DNA of 64,000 bases from JAPHTQ01 sp050299175 (GCA_050299175.1 JBNKVM010000082.1:62001-126000), one strand, 5' to 3'. Positions 8,192 through 16,716 are shown, counted from the first letter of the stretch. Numbers and translations are program-made. The notes: generated by a model from the letters alone, not told the origin.

Positions 8192-8641
8192 CTATTGGTA
8201 TCGGTCGTCGTAGTGCTCGAACATCTCCATGAGTCGCTCGTGGATCTGTTGGCGCTGCTCCTTGTTTAGGCTCTCGTGCAGGGCAGCGTAGGCACGGATT
8301 ATCTCCGGCGCTTTCTGTTCGATAAAATGGGTTTTCTCCTGAATCATCTTCAAGGCACGCTGCTGATCAAAGCTTTCTGCCTGAACCATCTCCAGTACAG
8401 CCGCCCGATTCTGTTGCCTGTCTTTATAGAATTCACTGCGGCTTTGCATGACCATCGCTACCAGTTGTTCCAGTTTTTGCCTCTGTTCATGGTTTAACTC
8501 CAGTTCGTCACTAACCTCCGCCGTGATCCACTGCGCCCGCTCTTCCGGGGTCTTGTGCCAGAAACCGCAGGCACTGAGTGAGCCGAGGGCAATAAAAGCG
8601 ATGCCAATAAGGCCAACAATGGTCAAAGGTCGGTTTCTCAT
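8192..8641 (-). CDS. Spy/CpxP-like periplasmic lipoprotein
   Basis: Encodes 149 residues with a lipoprotein signal ending in 'LSAC' (lipidated Cys25). The mature part is a helical LTxxQ-type protein: 'ELNHEQRQKLEQLVAMVM' and 'SLNKEQRQQIHERL' match the two motif regions of the Spy/CpxP/heavy-metal sensor group, which are ATP-independent chaperones or stress sensors. An AGGGA element precedes the ATG. It is divergent from the cation diffusion facilitator, suggesting a metal or envelope-stress context. A second, soluble Spy homologue is encoded at 58386-58868. Confidence 0.75.
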   Translation of the reverse strand: MRNRPLTIVGLIGIAFIALGSLSACGFWHKTPEERAQWITAEVSDELELNHEQRQKLEQLVAMVMQSRSEFYKDRQQNRAAVLEMVQAESFDQQRALKMIQEKTHFIEQKAPEIIRAYAALHESLNKEQRQQIHERLMEMFEHYDDRYQ

Positions 8642-8746
8642 GTTCGAATCCCTGTCATGGTTGTGAGGTGTTGCGCCGGTACAGGTGGTTGGGAAAGCAC
8701 ACTCTGTGCATGGCCTTGGTGAGCACGTATACTTGCTCTTCCCTGT

Positions 8747-8764
8747 CGTCCGCTGCAGCGGACG
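8747..8764. promoter_or_regulatory. 18-bp perfect palindrome upstream of the cation transporter
   Basis: CGTCCGCTGCAGCGGACG is fully self-complementary and lies between the divergent lipoprotein and transporter genes, 38 bp before the transporter ATG. Position suggests a dimeric regulator's operator; which one is unknown. Confidence 0.4.
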
Positions 8765-8801
8765 TCTCTCACATATATTGGGTTAATAGGCAGAATTTGC
8801 C

Positions 8802-9974
8802 ATGGGCGGACACCACCACACCACACCACAGACGATAGCCCCCGACGACAGGCGCTATCGGGAAATCCGCAAGGTGACCTTAATCGGTTCCGCGGTGGAC
8901 CTTTCCCTCGGCGTGGTCAAACTGATTGCCGGTTTTGTCGCTAATTCACAGGCGTTGATCGCCGACGGCGTTCATTCACTCTCTGACTTAGCCACCGACT
9001 TCATGGTGCTGATTGCTGCCAAGCACGGCAGTCGCGATGCAGATGATGATCATCCCTACGGTCATGGCCGCTTCGAAACTTTGGCTACCGTTGCGCTGGG
9101 GATTGCCCTGATTGTTGTTGCTGCAGGGATCGCCTGGGATGCAATCGAGCGTCTATTCAATCCGGAGGAGTTGTTGCAGCCGGGTATCTGGGCGTTGTTG
9201 GTAGCTGCTATCTCGGTGCTGGCCAAGGAGTGGACCTACCACTACACCATGCATCTGGCGCGTAAGCTGAAGTCCAACATGCTCAAGGCGAACGCCTGGC
9301 ACAGCCGTTCCGATGCGATCTCTTCGGTAGTGGTGATGATCGGTGTTGGCGGGACCATGGCGGGTCTGGAATATCTCGATTCAGTGGCGGCGGTACTGGT
9401 TGGCGCGATGATCGCCAAGATCGGTTGGGATCTGGCCTGGCAGAGCGTGCATGAACTGGTCGATACCGCCCTCGATCCAGAACGGGTAAAGATCATTCGT
9501 GATGAGATCATGAATGTGGGCGGCGTTCGCAAACTGCACATGCTGCGTACCCGCATGATGGGCGGTGAGGCACTGGTAGATGTGCATGTCATTGTCGACC
9601 CGAAATTGAGCGTCTCGGAAGGACACTACATCGGCGAAACGGTACGTAAGCGCCTGATCGAGGCGGTCGATGAGGTGGCTGATGTGATGGTGCACATCGA
9701 TTCCGAGGATGATGAAAAGCTGAAGCCAAGCCTGAATCTCCCTGGCCGAAGCCAGGTGGTAAAAAAATTGGAAGAGTGCTGGACAGGAATCCCGTTGGCG
9801 AGCAAGATCGAGCGCATTGTTTTGCACTATCTGGATGGCAAGCTCGATGTGGAGTTGTGCTTGCCTGAACCAGAGACGGCCGAACATGGTGAAGTTGAAG
9901 CCTTACGTCAGGCAGCGAGCAAGGCCGAAAATGTACGTGAAGTGAGTATCTATTTCCGTCCCGCACCAAAGTAG
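8802..9974 (+). CDS. Cation diffusion facilitator (divalent metal efflux)
   Basis: A 390-residue inner-membrane metal/proton antiporter. The start carries a His cluster (residues 4-6). About six membrane segments lie between 25 and 205; H58xxxD62 in TM2 and H167xxxD171 in TM5 form the family's intramembrane metal site, of the type usual in zinc/cadmium members. The conserved 'HPYGHGRFE' (84-92) precedes TM3. The cytosolic C-terminal domain is extended: after the usual ferredoxin-like fold (about 215-300, 'DVHVIVD') there is a second similar stretch to residue 390, longer than FieF/YiiP (about 300). Its stop codon overlaps the first NtrC site of the glnA promoter. Metal specificity cannot be read with certainty. 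Confidence 0.9.
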   Translation: MGGHHHTTPQTIAPDDRRYREIRKVTLIGSAVDLSLGVVKLIAGFVANSQALIADGVHSLSDLATDFMVLIAAKHGSRDADDDHPYGHGRFETLATVALGIALIVVAAGIAWDAIERLFNPEELLQPGIWALLVAAISVLAKEWTYHYTMHLARKLKSNMLKANAWHSRSDAISSVVVMIGVGGTMAGLEYLDSVAAVLVGAMIAKIGWDLAWQSVHELVDTALDPERVKIIRDEIMNVGGVRKLHMLRTRMMGGEALVDVHVIVDPKLSVSEGHYIGETVRKRLIEAVDEVADVMVHIDSEDDEKLKPSLNLPGRSQVVKKLEECWTGIPLASKIERIVLHYLDGKLDVELCLPEPETAEHGEVEALRQAASKAENVREVSIYFRPAPK

Positions 9975-9977
9975 TGC
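9963..9977. promoter_or_regulatory. NtrC-binding site 1 of glnA
   Basis: GCACC-AAAGT-AGTGC matches the NtrC enhancer consensus GCACY-N5-RGTGC. It overlaps the transporter stop codon and is 30 bp, centre to centre, from site 2. Confidence 0.8.
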
Positions 9978-9992
9978 CTTTTGGCGAGTTGC

Positions 9993-10007
9993 GCACCAAT
10001 GTGGTGC
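9993..10007. promoter_or_regulatory. NtrC-binding site 2 of glnA
   Basis: GCACC-AATGT-GGTGC is a perfect NtrC dyad. The 30-bp spacing from site 1 (about three helical turns) puts both dimers on the same DNA face, as in the E. coli glnA enhancer. Confidence 0.88.
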
Positions 10008-10070
10008 TTAAATAACCCTTCTGGCATAGGAAAGAAAAAATATATCCATGAACTTCAAATAGTTACATCA

Positions 10071-10086
10071 TGGCATATTTCATGCA
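10071..10086 (+). promoter_or_regulatory. Sigma-54 promoter of glnA
   Basis: TGGCATATTTCATGCA has the invariant GG and GC separated by exactly 10 bases (-24/-12 element). It is about 70 bp downstream of NtrC site 2 and 72 bp before the glnA start codon, a standard NtrC-activated layout. Confidence 0.85.
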
Positions 10087-10157
10087 CTGATACAGCGCAT
10101 TGTTTCATGCCCGTTATAGGGCGCTGATTATTGTTAAACCCAGATTGGAGGCACCGA

Positions 10158-11564
10158 ATGTCTGCTAAAGATGTACTGAAACTGATTAAGGATAGCGGAG
10201 CGAAGTTCTTCGACTTCCGTTTCACCGACACCCATGGCAAGGAACAGCACGTTACCGTACCTGTCAGCCAGATCGATGAAGAGGTCTTTACCGACGGCAA
10301 GATGTTCGACGGTTCCTCCATCCAGGGTTGGAAAGGTATCAACGAATCCGACATGATTTTGATGCCCGATCCGTCCACCGCTGTACTGGACCCGTTCTCT
10401 GACGAGCCGATGGTTAACATCACCTGCGATATCGTCGAGCCTTCCACCATGCAGGGTTACGAGCGCGACCCGCGTTCCGTTGCTCGCCGCGCAGAAGAAT
10501 ATCTGAAGTCCACCGGTATCGGTGACTCCGCCCTGTTCGGCCCTGAACCGGAATTCTTTATCTTCGACGACGTTCGTTGGGGTGCCGACATGAGCGGTTC
10601 CTTCGTTAAAGTCGATTCCGAAGAAGCTGAGTGGAACTCCGAGAAGGTTTACGGTGACGGCAACATGGGTCACCGCCCGGGCGTTAAAGGTGGCTACTTC
10701 CCGGTTCCGCCGGTTGATTCCCTGCACGACATCCGTGGCGCGATGTGCCTGGCGATGGAAGAGATGGGTCTGGTTGTTGAGGTTCACCACCACGAAGTGG
10801 CTACCGCCGGTCAGTGCGAAATCGGCGTTGGCGCCAACACTCTGGTGAAGAAGGCTGACGAAGTACAGACCCTGAAGTACTGCGTACATAACGTTGCTCA
10901 CAGCTACGGCAAGACCGCTACTTTCATGCCCAAGCCGCTGGTAGGTGACAACGGTTCCGGTATGCACGTGCACATGTCACTGGCAAAAGATGGTACCAAC
11001 CTGTTTGCTGGTAACGAGTATGGCGGTCTGTCTGAAACCGCTCTTTACTACATCGGCGGTATCATCAAGCACGCCCGTGCCCTGAACGCCTTTGCTAACG
11101 CTTCTACCAACTCGTACAAGCGTCTGGTTCCCGGCTTCGAAGCCCCGGTTATGCTGGCCTACTCTGCCCGCAACCGTTCTGCTTCCATCCGTATTCCGTT
11201 CACCAGCGCTAAAGGCCGCCGTATCGAAGTTCGCTTCGGTGACCCGACCGCTAACCCGTACCTCTGCTTCGCTGCCTACCTGATGGCTGGTCTGGACGGT
11301 ATTCAGAACAAGATCCACCCGGGTGAAGCGATGGACAAGGACCTGTATGACCTGCCGGCAGAAGAAGCGGCAGCCATCCCGACCGTTTGCCACAGCTTCG
11401 ATATGGCGCTGGATGCACTGAGCGAAGACCGCACATTCCTGACTCAGGGCGGCGTATTCACCGATGACATGATCGATGCCTACATCAACCTGAAGATGGA
11501 TGAGGTTACTCGTATCCGCATGACCACCCATCCGGTCGAGTTCGACATGTACTACTCCTGCTAA
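10158..11564 (+). CDS. glnA: Glutamine synthetase type I
   Basis: Catalyses ATP-dependent amidation of glutamate with ammonia; forms a cytosolic dodecamer. The ATG at 10158 follows GGAGG seven bases upstream and gives 468 residues, the normal length (E. coli 469); the reading frame is open further back but lacks a site there. Visible signatures are 'FDGSSIQGW' near 50, 'GPEPEFFIFD', 'HHEVATAGQCEIG', 'KPLVGDNGSGMHVHMS' for the ATP site, and 'MDKDLYDLPAEE', which carries the tyrosine adenylylated by GlnE in enteric-type enzymes. Upstream NtrC sites and a sigma-54 promoter show nitrogen control. A strong terminator follows, so transcription of ntrBC is largely separate. Confidence 0.98.
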   Translation: MSAKDVLKLIKDSGAKFFDFRFTDTHGKEQHVTVPVSQIDEEVFTDGKMFDGSSIQGWKGINESDMILMPDPSTAVLDPFSDEPMVNITCDIVEPSTMQGYERDPRSVARRAEEYLKSTGIGDSALFGPEPEFFIFDDVRWGADMSGSFVKVDSEEAEWNSEKVYGDGNMGHRPGVKGGYFPVPPVDSLHDIRGAMCLAMEEMGLVVEVHHHEVATAGQCEIGVGANTLVKKADEVQTLKYCVHNVAHSYGKTATFMPKPLVGDNGSGMHVHMSLAKDGTNLFAGNEYGGLSETALYYIGGIIKHARALNAFANASTNSYKRLVPGFEAPVMLAYSARNRSASIRIPFTSAKGRRIEVRFGDPTANPYLCFAAYLMAGLDGIQNKIHPGEAMDKDLYDLPAEEAAAIPTVCHSFDMALDALSEDRTFLTQGGVFTDDMIDAYINLKMDEVTRIRMTTHPVEFDMYYSC

Positions 11565-11583
11565 GGAGCGGTATTCACCGGAT

Positions 11584-11609
11584 AAAAACGCCCCTTATGG
11601 GGCGTTTTT
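11584..11609 (+). terminator. glnA terminator
   Basis: AAAAACGCCCC and GGGGCGTTTTT form an 11-bp stem around a TTAT loop, extended by further T residues. Located 20 bp after the glnA stop codon. Confidence 0.92.
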
Positions 11610-11660
11610 TTTGCCTGGAAGAAGATTGTTGTATGTGGGAGGCTGGATTATGCTTGGTGA

Positions 11661-12191
11661 ATGAAACGGATGATTTCACTTACCCTGCTGCTATTCTGTT
11701 CGGTGTTGCCAGCCGAAGAAACGACCGGCTATCGCATTGTTCATCCTGACGGCACGGTGGAGTTTACGGACGATGCCACCCGTGGCGGTGAGGAGATACA
11801 GCTCCGCGATATACCGACGTTCGGTACTCCTGATCTGGAGGGCGTGGGTCGTTCGTCTGAGTTCAATAATGAGGCAAAGCCACAACCGCAGGAAAAAGCC
11901 AGCAAATACACTGGCCTGAGTATCGTCAAACCAGGGGGTTCCGAAACCATCTGGTTTAATGAAAGTGGCGTCACTGTTATGGTCTCTGTTCAACCCAAGC
12001 TGGGCCCAAAAGATAGTGTTGTGCTGAAGCTCGATGGAAAGGTTGTGGCCCGGGGGAATAACACCAGCTTTAATATCGGACAGGTCTATCGAGGTACGCA
12101 CACCCTTTCCGCCAGTATCAGTAACCCGCAGGGCCAGACTCTGCTAAGTTCCCCCTCTGTAACCTTTCATCTCCGCCAGCATAGTAATTAA
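11661..12191 (+). CDS. DUF4124-like exported protein
   Basis: A 176-residue protein with a short signal peptide ('MISLTLLLFCSVLPAEE'). The next segment 'YRIVHPDGTVEFTD' is the start of a DUF4124-type domain, and the C-terminal half (about 95-170) reads as a beta-sandwich ('LKLDGKVVARGNNTSFNI'...'GTHTLSASISNPQGQ'). A gene of this kind commonly sits between glnA and ntrB in Gammaproteobacteria; its role is not known to me. An ATG at 11670 is an alternative start, and no strong ribosome site is seen. Envelope location is inferred from the signal. Confidence 0.75.
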   Translation: MKRMISLTLLLFCSVLPAEETTGYRIVHPDGTVEFTDDATRGGEEIQLRDIPTFGTPDLEGVGRSSEFNNEAKPQPQEKASKYTGLSIVKPGGSETIWFNESGVTVMVSVQPKLGPKDSVVLKLDGKVVARGNNTSFNIGQVYRGTHTLSASISNPQGQTLLSSPSVTFHLRQHSN

Positions 12192-12208
12192 ACTCCCCTC
12201 CTTGTAAT

Positions 12209-12223
12209 GCACTACATCGGTGC
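12209..12223. promoter_or_regulatory. NtrC-binding site upstream of ntrB
   Basis: GCACT-ACATC-GGTGC fits GCACY-N5-RGTGC. It sits in the 184-bp region before ntrB; in enterics a comparable site autoregulates glnL(ntrB). Confidence 0.7.
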
Positions 12224-12348
12224 ATATCCTTAATTGAACCAGAATGGTGCGCGCCAAAAGGAGGGTGCCGTGCCCATCTGCGTCCAACAATCAGAACATA
12301 TGCTTTATTTTCAATAGATTAGATATGTGAAAAGGGTTTGGTCCATTT

Positions 12349-12365
12349 TGGTGTGTATCTTGCTT
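12349..12365 (+). promoter_or_regulatory. Possible sigma-54 promoter of ntrB
   Basis: TTGG...TTGCTT with GG (12350-12351) and GC (12362-12363) exactly 10 bases apart. However, transcription would start about at the first ATG (12376), leaving no leader for the GAGG at 12372-12375. It may be a chance match or a repressive/alternative element. Confidence 0.35.
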
Positions 12366-12375
12366 AAAGCTGAGG

Positions 12376-13476
12376 ATGACAATGGCGATAGACAAGGCCT
12401 GTGCCCTGCAGTTAAGGGTTTTGGAAAATCTGCACTCAGCGGTTCTGCTGCTCGATAGTACGCTACGGCTGCGCTTTATCAATCCAGCGGGCGAGATGTT
12501 GTTCGCGGTGAGTGCACAGCGTTTTCTGGATCAACCGGTGCAGAACACCCTTTTTGACAAGGAAGTGAGCATGGCACTGATGCAGGTGTTGCAAACGGGC
12601 ACACCATTTACCGAGCGAGAACTGGTGCTGGATCTGGGTTATCGCAACAAGGTCACGGTGGATCTCACCGCGCTACCCCTTTACGAAGGTGCTGGCGGCA
12701 AGGTTGAGTTGCTGGTGGAAATGAAGCAGGTTGACCGACAGCTACGTATCACCCGCGAAGAGGGTCTGATGGCGCAGAGCAACGCGACCCGTGCTCTGGT
12801 TCGTGGCCTGGCCCATGAGATCAAAAATCCGCTGGGTGGACTGCGCGGTGCGGCGCAATTGCTAGAGCGAGAGCTCAATAACGAAGAGTTGAAGGAATAC
12901 ACCAATATCATCATTAGCGAAGCGGATCGCCTGCAGGAGCTGATGAACCGCATGCTTGGTCCGAGTACGCTGCCGCGTAAGCGCGAGATCAACATACACG
13001 AGGCGATGGAGCGGGTACGCCAGGTAGTGGGTGCCGAGTTGAGTGATCGGATAAAACTGATTCGTGACTATGATCCAAGTATCCCCTATGTCTATGTCGA
13101 TCTGGATCAACTGATCCAGGCTTTGATGAATCTGGTACGCAATGCTGCACAGGCAGTGGGTGAGGAGGGAGAAATAACCCTACGCACGCGTACTTTGCGT
13201 CAGTACACCATTGGCTCGGTGCTGCACAAGTTGGTTGCTCGGGCTGACGTTATCGACAACGGTCCGGGTATTGCGCCCGAGATGCGAGAGAGTCTTTTCC
13301 TGCCGATGGTAACAGGGCGTGCCGACGGTACTGGCCTGGGGCTGCCTATTGCTCAGTCACTAATCAATGCTAATGGTGGTTTGATTGAGTGGGAGAGCCG
13401 ACCAGGGCAAACAATCTTTACCATATTGATACCGATCGATGTTGATCGGGAAAACAATCAGGATGTAGCAGTATGA
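12376..13476 (+). CDS. ntrB: Nitrogen regulation sensor histidine kinase NtrB
   Basis: A soluble kinase/phosphatase that phosphorylates NtrC when glutamine is low, with PII controlling the balance. 366 residues: a PAS domain (about 12-120, 'LDSTLRLRFINPAGEMLF'), the dimerisation/phosphoacceptor helix with 'HEIKNPLGG' (H147), then the ATPase domain with N box 'LMNLVRNAAQAV', 'DNGPGI' and 'GTGLGLPIAQ'. There is no membrane segment. Two in-frame ATGs (12376 and 12382) exist; GAGG before the second one gives better spacing. The stop overlaps ntrC by 4 bp (ATGA), indicating coupled translation. Confidence 0.95.
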   Translation: MTMAIDKACALQLRVLENLHSAVLLLDSTLRLRFINPAGEMLFAVSAQRFLDQPVQNTLFDKEVSMALMQVLQTGTPFTERELVLDLGYRNKVTVDLTALPLYEGAGGKVELLVEMKQVDRQLRITREEGLMAQSNATRALVRGLAHEIKNPLGGLRGAAQLLERELNNEELKEYTNIIISEADRLQELMNRMLGPSTLPRKREINIHEAMERVRQVVGAELSDRIKLIRDYDPSIPYVYVDLDQLIQALMNLVRNAAQAVGEEGEITLRTRTLRQYTIGSVLHKLVARADVIDNGPGIAPEMRESLFLPMVTGRADGTGLGLPIAQSLINANGGLIEWESRPGQTIFTILIPIDVDRENNQDVAV

Positions 13477-14879
13477 CAAACGAAATTACGGTTTGGATTA
13501 TTGATGATGATCGTTCGATACGCTGGGTGCTTGAAAAGGCATTCAAGCAGGCTGGGATGAATATCCAGAGTTTTGAGAGTGCTGACAAAGTACTCAAGCT
13601 GCTGGAGCGGGAAGAGCCGGACGCGTTGATTACCGACATCCGCATGCCCGGTATGAGCGGACTGGATCTGTTGCAAAGTATCAATGAGGCTCACCCCGAT
13701 CTTCCCGTCATCATTATGACTGCGCACTCGGACCTTGATAGTGCTGTCTCAGCCTACCAGGGCGGTGCCTTTGAATATCTGCCCAAGCCGTTCGATGTGG
13801 ACGATGCGGTCGAACTGGTGCGCCGCGCTGTGGCCCACCGCCAGGAGCAGAGTCGTGGCGGCGCAGAAGAGAATCGCCTTGAGAGTATGGAGATCATCGG
13901 TGCCGCGCCTTCGATGCAGGAGGTGTTTCGTGCTATCGGTCGCCTCTCCTCCTCCAATATCACCGTACTGATTAATGGTGAGTCGGGTACCGGTAAAGAG
14001 TTGGTGGCGCACGCCCTGCACAAACACAGCCCACGCAAGGAAAAACCGTTTATCGCGCTGAATACGGCGGCGATTCCCCGTGATCTTCTGGAGTCGGAAC
14101 TGTTCGGTCATGAGCGTGGCGCCTTTACCGGTGCGCAGTCGGCACGTGAAGGTCGATTTGAGCAGGCCGATGGCGGCACGCTGTTTCTTGATGAGATAGG
14201 GGATATGCCCGCTGAACTGCAAACCCGTCTGCTGCGGGTACTTGCCGATGGCGAGTTCTATCGCGTCGGTGGTCGTTCGCCGATTAAAGTCGATGTGCGA
14301 GTGATTGCTGCAACCCACCAGGATCTGGAGCGCCGGGTACGTGAAGGACTGTTCCGCGAAGATTTGTTCCATCGTTTAAATGTTATTCGTATTCATATTC
14401 CGGCACTGCGAGAGCGCCGCGAGGACATACCGCTGCTCATCCGTCACTTCCTCAAAAAGGCCAGCGAAGAGATCGGTGTGGAGAGTAAATGGCTCGACAA
14501 GGCAACGGAAAATTATCTCTCTAGCCTGGATTGGCCGGGTAACGTGCGGCAGCTGGAGAATACCTGTCGTTGGTTGACGGTGATGTCACCCAGCCAGGAG
14601 ATTCACCTGGAAGATCTGCCGCCGGAATTGAAGGCGACCGGCGATCAACAGAGTGATGACCGCGACTGGCTTACGCCGTTAAAGCGTTGGGCGGAGCAGA
14701 AGCTCAATGGTGGCGCGTCGAATATCCTAGATGAAGCCGTGCCGCAGTTCGAGCGTCTGATGATCGAGGTGGCACTAAAGAAAACCGGTGGTCACCGTCA
14801 GGAAGCTGCACAACTATTGGGCTGGGGGCGCAATACCATTACGCGCAAGATAAAAGAGCTTGAGATGGGGCAGGACTAA
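13473..14879 (+). CDS. ntrC: Sigma-54-dependent nitrogen response regulator NtrC
   Basis: 468 residues, the usual length. The receiver domain has acidic residues at 11-13, phosphoacceptor D55 in 'LITDIRMPG' and 'LPKPF'. The AAA+ domain has Walker A 'GESGTGKE' (169-176), the sigma-54 contact loop 'GAFTGA' (216-221) and 'GGTLFLDEIGDM'. The C-terminus is a Fis-type helix-turn-helix ('HRQEAAQLLGWGRNTITRKIKEL'). Phosphorylated NtrC would act at the two sites upstream of glnA and at its own operon. It ends 12 bp from the convergent mshP with no clear terminator between them. Confidence 0.96.
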   Translation: MTNEITVWIIDDDRSIRWVLEKAFKQAGMNIQSFESADKVLKLLEREEPDALITDIRMPGMSGLDLLQSINEAHPDLPVIIMTAHSDLDSAVSAYQGGAFEYLPKPFDVDDAVELVRRAVAHRQEQSRGGAEENRLESMEIIGAAPSMQEVFRAIGRLSSSNITVLINGESGTGKELVAHALHKHSPRKEKPFIALNTAAIPRDLLESELFGHERGAFTGAQSAREGRFEQADGGTLFLDEIGDMPAELQTRLLRVLADGEFYRVGGRSPIKVDVRVIAATHQDLERRVREGLFREDLFHRLNVIRIHIPALRERREDIPLLIRHFLKKASEEIGVESKWLDKATENYLSSLDWPGNVRQLENTCRWLTVMSPSQEIHLEDLPPELKATGDQQSDDRDWLTPLKRWAEQKLNGGASNILDEAVPQFERLMIEVALKKTGGHRQEAAQLLGWGRNTITRKIKELEMGQD

Positions 14880-14891
14880 GGAATCATCACG

Positions 14892-15284
14892 TCAGGGAAG
14901 CATTATTGTTACAGTAATCTGGCGTGAGGCGGTTATGTCCCCCAGCCCGTTACCTGCCTTACCTGTACTGGTAATAACCCGCATGGTTTGTCCACCAACG
15001 ACGGTGTCAGCTACAGCAACATCAAACCAAGCCCTGCCTGGAATGACGACTTGATTTACGGCGTCGTTAATTGCCGGGTTGTTATACATACGCCAGCTAA
15101 CACCACTCTCTGCAGCGTAAAGTGCCTGAGATGCATACCATTCCTGCATTGTTTCGCCAATGCCAACAATCAATAGTCGTGATAAAAGTGCACCGAGTAT
15201 CGACATTCCAGTTAACAAAAAAATAGCAGCGACAAGTGATACACCTCGCTGATTTCGGATAGTGTTTAGTTGTAGCATTGCCAC
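14892..15284 (-). CDS. mshP: MSHA pilus biogenesis protein MshP (PilX-like minor pilin)
   Basis: 130 residues. 'NQRGVSLVAAIFLLTGMSILGALLSRLL' is the class III-like leader and membrane helix of MshP/PilX minor pilins, and 'SQALYAAESGVSWRMYN' is the conserved segment after it. It would sit in the inner membrane and prime or cap the pilus. The start is GTG at 15284, overlapping the mshO stop, or the ATG at 15278. It is the last gene of the minus-strand minor pilin set C-D-O-P, in which every stop overlaps the next start. Confidence 0.85.
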   Translation of the reverse strand: MAMLQLNTIRNQRGVSLVAAIFLLTGMSILGALLSRLLIVGIGETMQEWYASQALYAAESGVSWRMYNNPAINDAVNQVVIPGRAWFDVAVADTVVGGQTMRVITSTGKAGNGLGDITASRQITVTIMLP

Positions 15285-16123
15285 TACATAGAGTTCCTGA
15301 TCTGTATTTCCTGATAGAGATTGATGGCTTCAGTGCCATCTGCCAGTGTGAGAGTCATACTTAATACTGCCACACCAATGGCAGCTCCCGCATCGTAGGC
15401 AAAAATCAGACCTGTAACGCCGTTTACCAACATTGGATCGGCAGCACCCCAATCGCCATTAATGTCGTACCCAGCCAACCCGGGAGCAGTGTGCCAATAA
15501 ATAGCATTACCAAGAAGACCGACTTCATGGGTGGTATCGGCAATAAAATAGCGTCTGCCAGCGGAGCCACCAGGAAACGCATAGGCGTTGAAATTTAAGA
15601 TCTGACCGATGGTTGTTGCACCGTCAATAACAGGATTGATTGCGGTTACACCAGTTAATGGCACTACAGTAGTGCCTGCAATCAAATCCGCTGGTGCCGT
15701 GTTGGCCACGATCAAAAGATCATTTGCCTGGGCAGTTTTGCCTAAACCTAGACTGTACAGCTGAGTCGTTGCTACGCCACTATTGAAGCGCTTCACTGGA
15801 TCGATAAAAGCAGTGACGCCGAAATTATCAATACCGTCGATGTAGCGTCCTCCGCTACGTGCCTGTAAGTATTCGATACCTGCGTTACCTGCGCCATCAG
15901 CGACTATTGATAGTGAGTTTGGTACAGCTTCACGTACCTCACGGGCAATTCTTTCGAGAGCAAGCCGTCCTTTTTGTACCAAGGCAGCGCGGGAACGTTC
16001 AGCGGCATAAATTTCCACACTGTATTGAATAACGGGAGCAACCACCGCTCCGATTATGCCGAGTAGAACGATGGTCATGATTAGTTCGATAAGGGTAAAG
16101 CCCTTTTCCTGATGGCTGCCCAT
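15284..16123 (-). CDS. mshO: MSHA pilus minor pilin MshO
   Basis: 279 residues with a prepilin leader cut at 'EKG|FTLIELIMTIVLLGIIGAV', including Glu5 of the mature protein required for assembly. The following 'LVQKGRLALERIAREVREAVPNS' is typical of PilW/MshO minor pilins. Processing is by the prepilin peptidase. The start overlaps the mshD stop by one base and its own stop overlaps mshP, indicating one translationally coupled unit. Confidence 0.88.
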   Translation of the reverse strand: MGSHQEKGFTLIELIMTIVLLGIIGAVVAPVIQYSVEIYAAERSRAALVQKGRLALERIAREVREAVPNSLSIVADGAGNAGIEYLQARSGGRYIDGIDNFGVTAFIDPVKRFNSGVATTQLYSLGLGKTAQANDLLIVANTAPADLIAGTTVVPLTGVTAINPVIDGATTIGQILNFNAYAFPGGSAGRRYFIADTTHEVGLLGNAIYWHTAPGLAGYDINGDWGAADPMLVNGVTGLIFAYDAGAAIGVAVLSMTLTLADGTEAINLYQEIQIRNSM

Positions 16124-16716
16124 TAGTAATTTACTCTGTATGCGGTAAGCGCATAACTGTCAGCACCCTTCGTTACAGTCACGACTATCTGCTTACTATC
16201 TAGTGCTGGAATACCATTGAGTGCGGTATTTGTAACGGCGACTTGAACATTGTAGCCGCCATAACCTGGTACAGCTGCGCCAGTTGCATCCTGTGGCGGG
16301 GTGTCGTTAACACCATCATAGTCATCGATGTCGTCGAATGATGCGCGGTTTTCGCCAGCTTCTGGTCCAGGAAGAGCCGGTGGGACGGTTGCGGTTGGCG
16401 CAACGCAAATACTGTTAACTGTATCGAGCGTGCATGTTCCGCAACTGGGATAAACACGACCTGCACAATAGGTATTGCAATAGCCACTGGTAGTTTCTAC
16501 GCAACCCCCACCAAAGGGAACATTCTCATCCCAGCGCTTACGCATAATCTCGTCCATATAGGCGTTAGCAATCGCGATGGCGCGTTGCTGGTCAAACGGA
16601 TAATTGCCGCCGACGGCGCTTTGCACAAAGAGACCAATGATGCCAGAGAGGGAAACCCCCATGACGATAATAAAAATAACGATTTCTATCAGGGTGAAGC
16701 CGGATTGTCTGCGCAT
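16123..16716 (-). CDS. mshD: MSHA pilus minor pilin MshD
   Basis: 197 residues. The type III signal 'RRQSG|FTLIEIVIFIIVMGVSLSG' is followed by 'AIANAYMDEIMRKRWDENV', the MshD hallmark. A Cys-rich insertion (about residues 70-105, seven Cys) probably forms a disulfide-stabilised loop exposed on the pilus tip. Located between mshC and mshO with one-base overlaps on both sides. Confidence 0.87.
   Translation of the reverse strand: MRRQSGFTLIEIVIFIIVMGVSLSGIIGLFVQSAVGGNYPFDQQRAIAIANAYMDEIMRKRWDENVPFGGGCVETTSGYCNTYCAGRVYPSCGTCTLDTVNSICVAPTATVPPALPGPEAGENRASFDDIDDYDGVNDTPPQDATGAAVPGYGGYNVQVAVTNTALNGIPALDSKQIVVTVTKGADSYALTAYRVNY

Noticed and set aside
10134..10973. Long minus-strand ORF opposite glnA
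   Set aside because: It is a shadow of the highly biased glnA codons with no start signal or recognisable protein.
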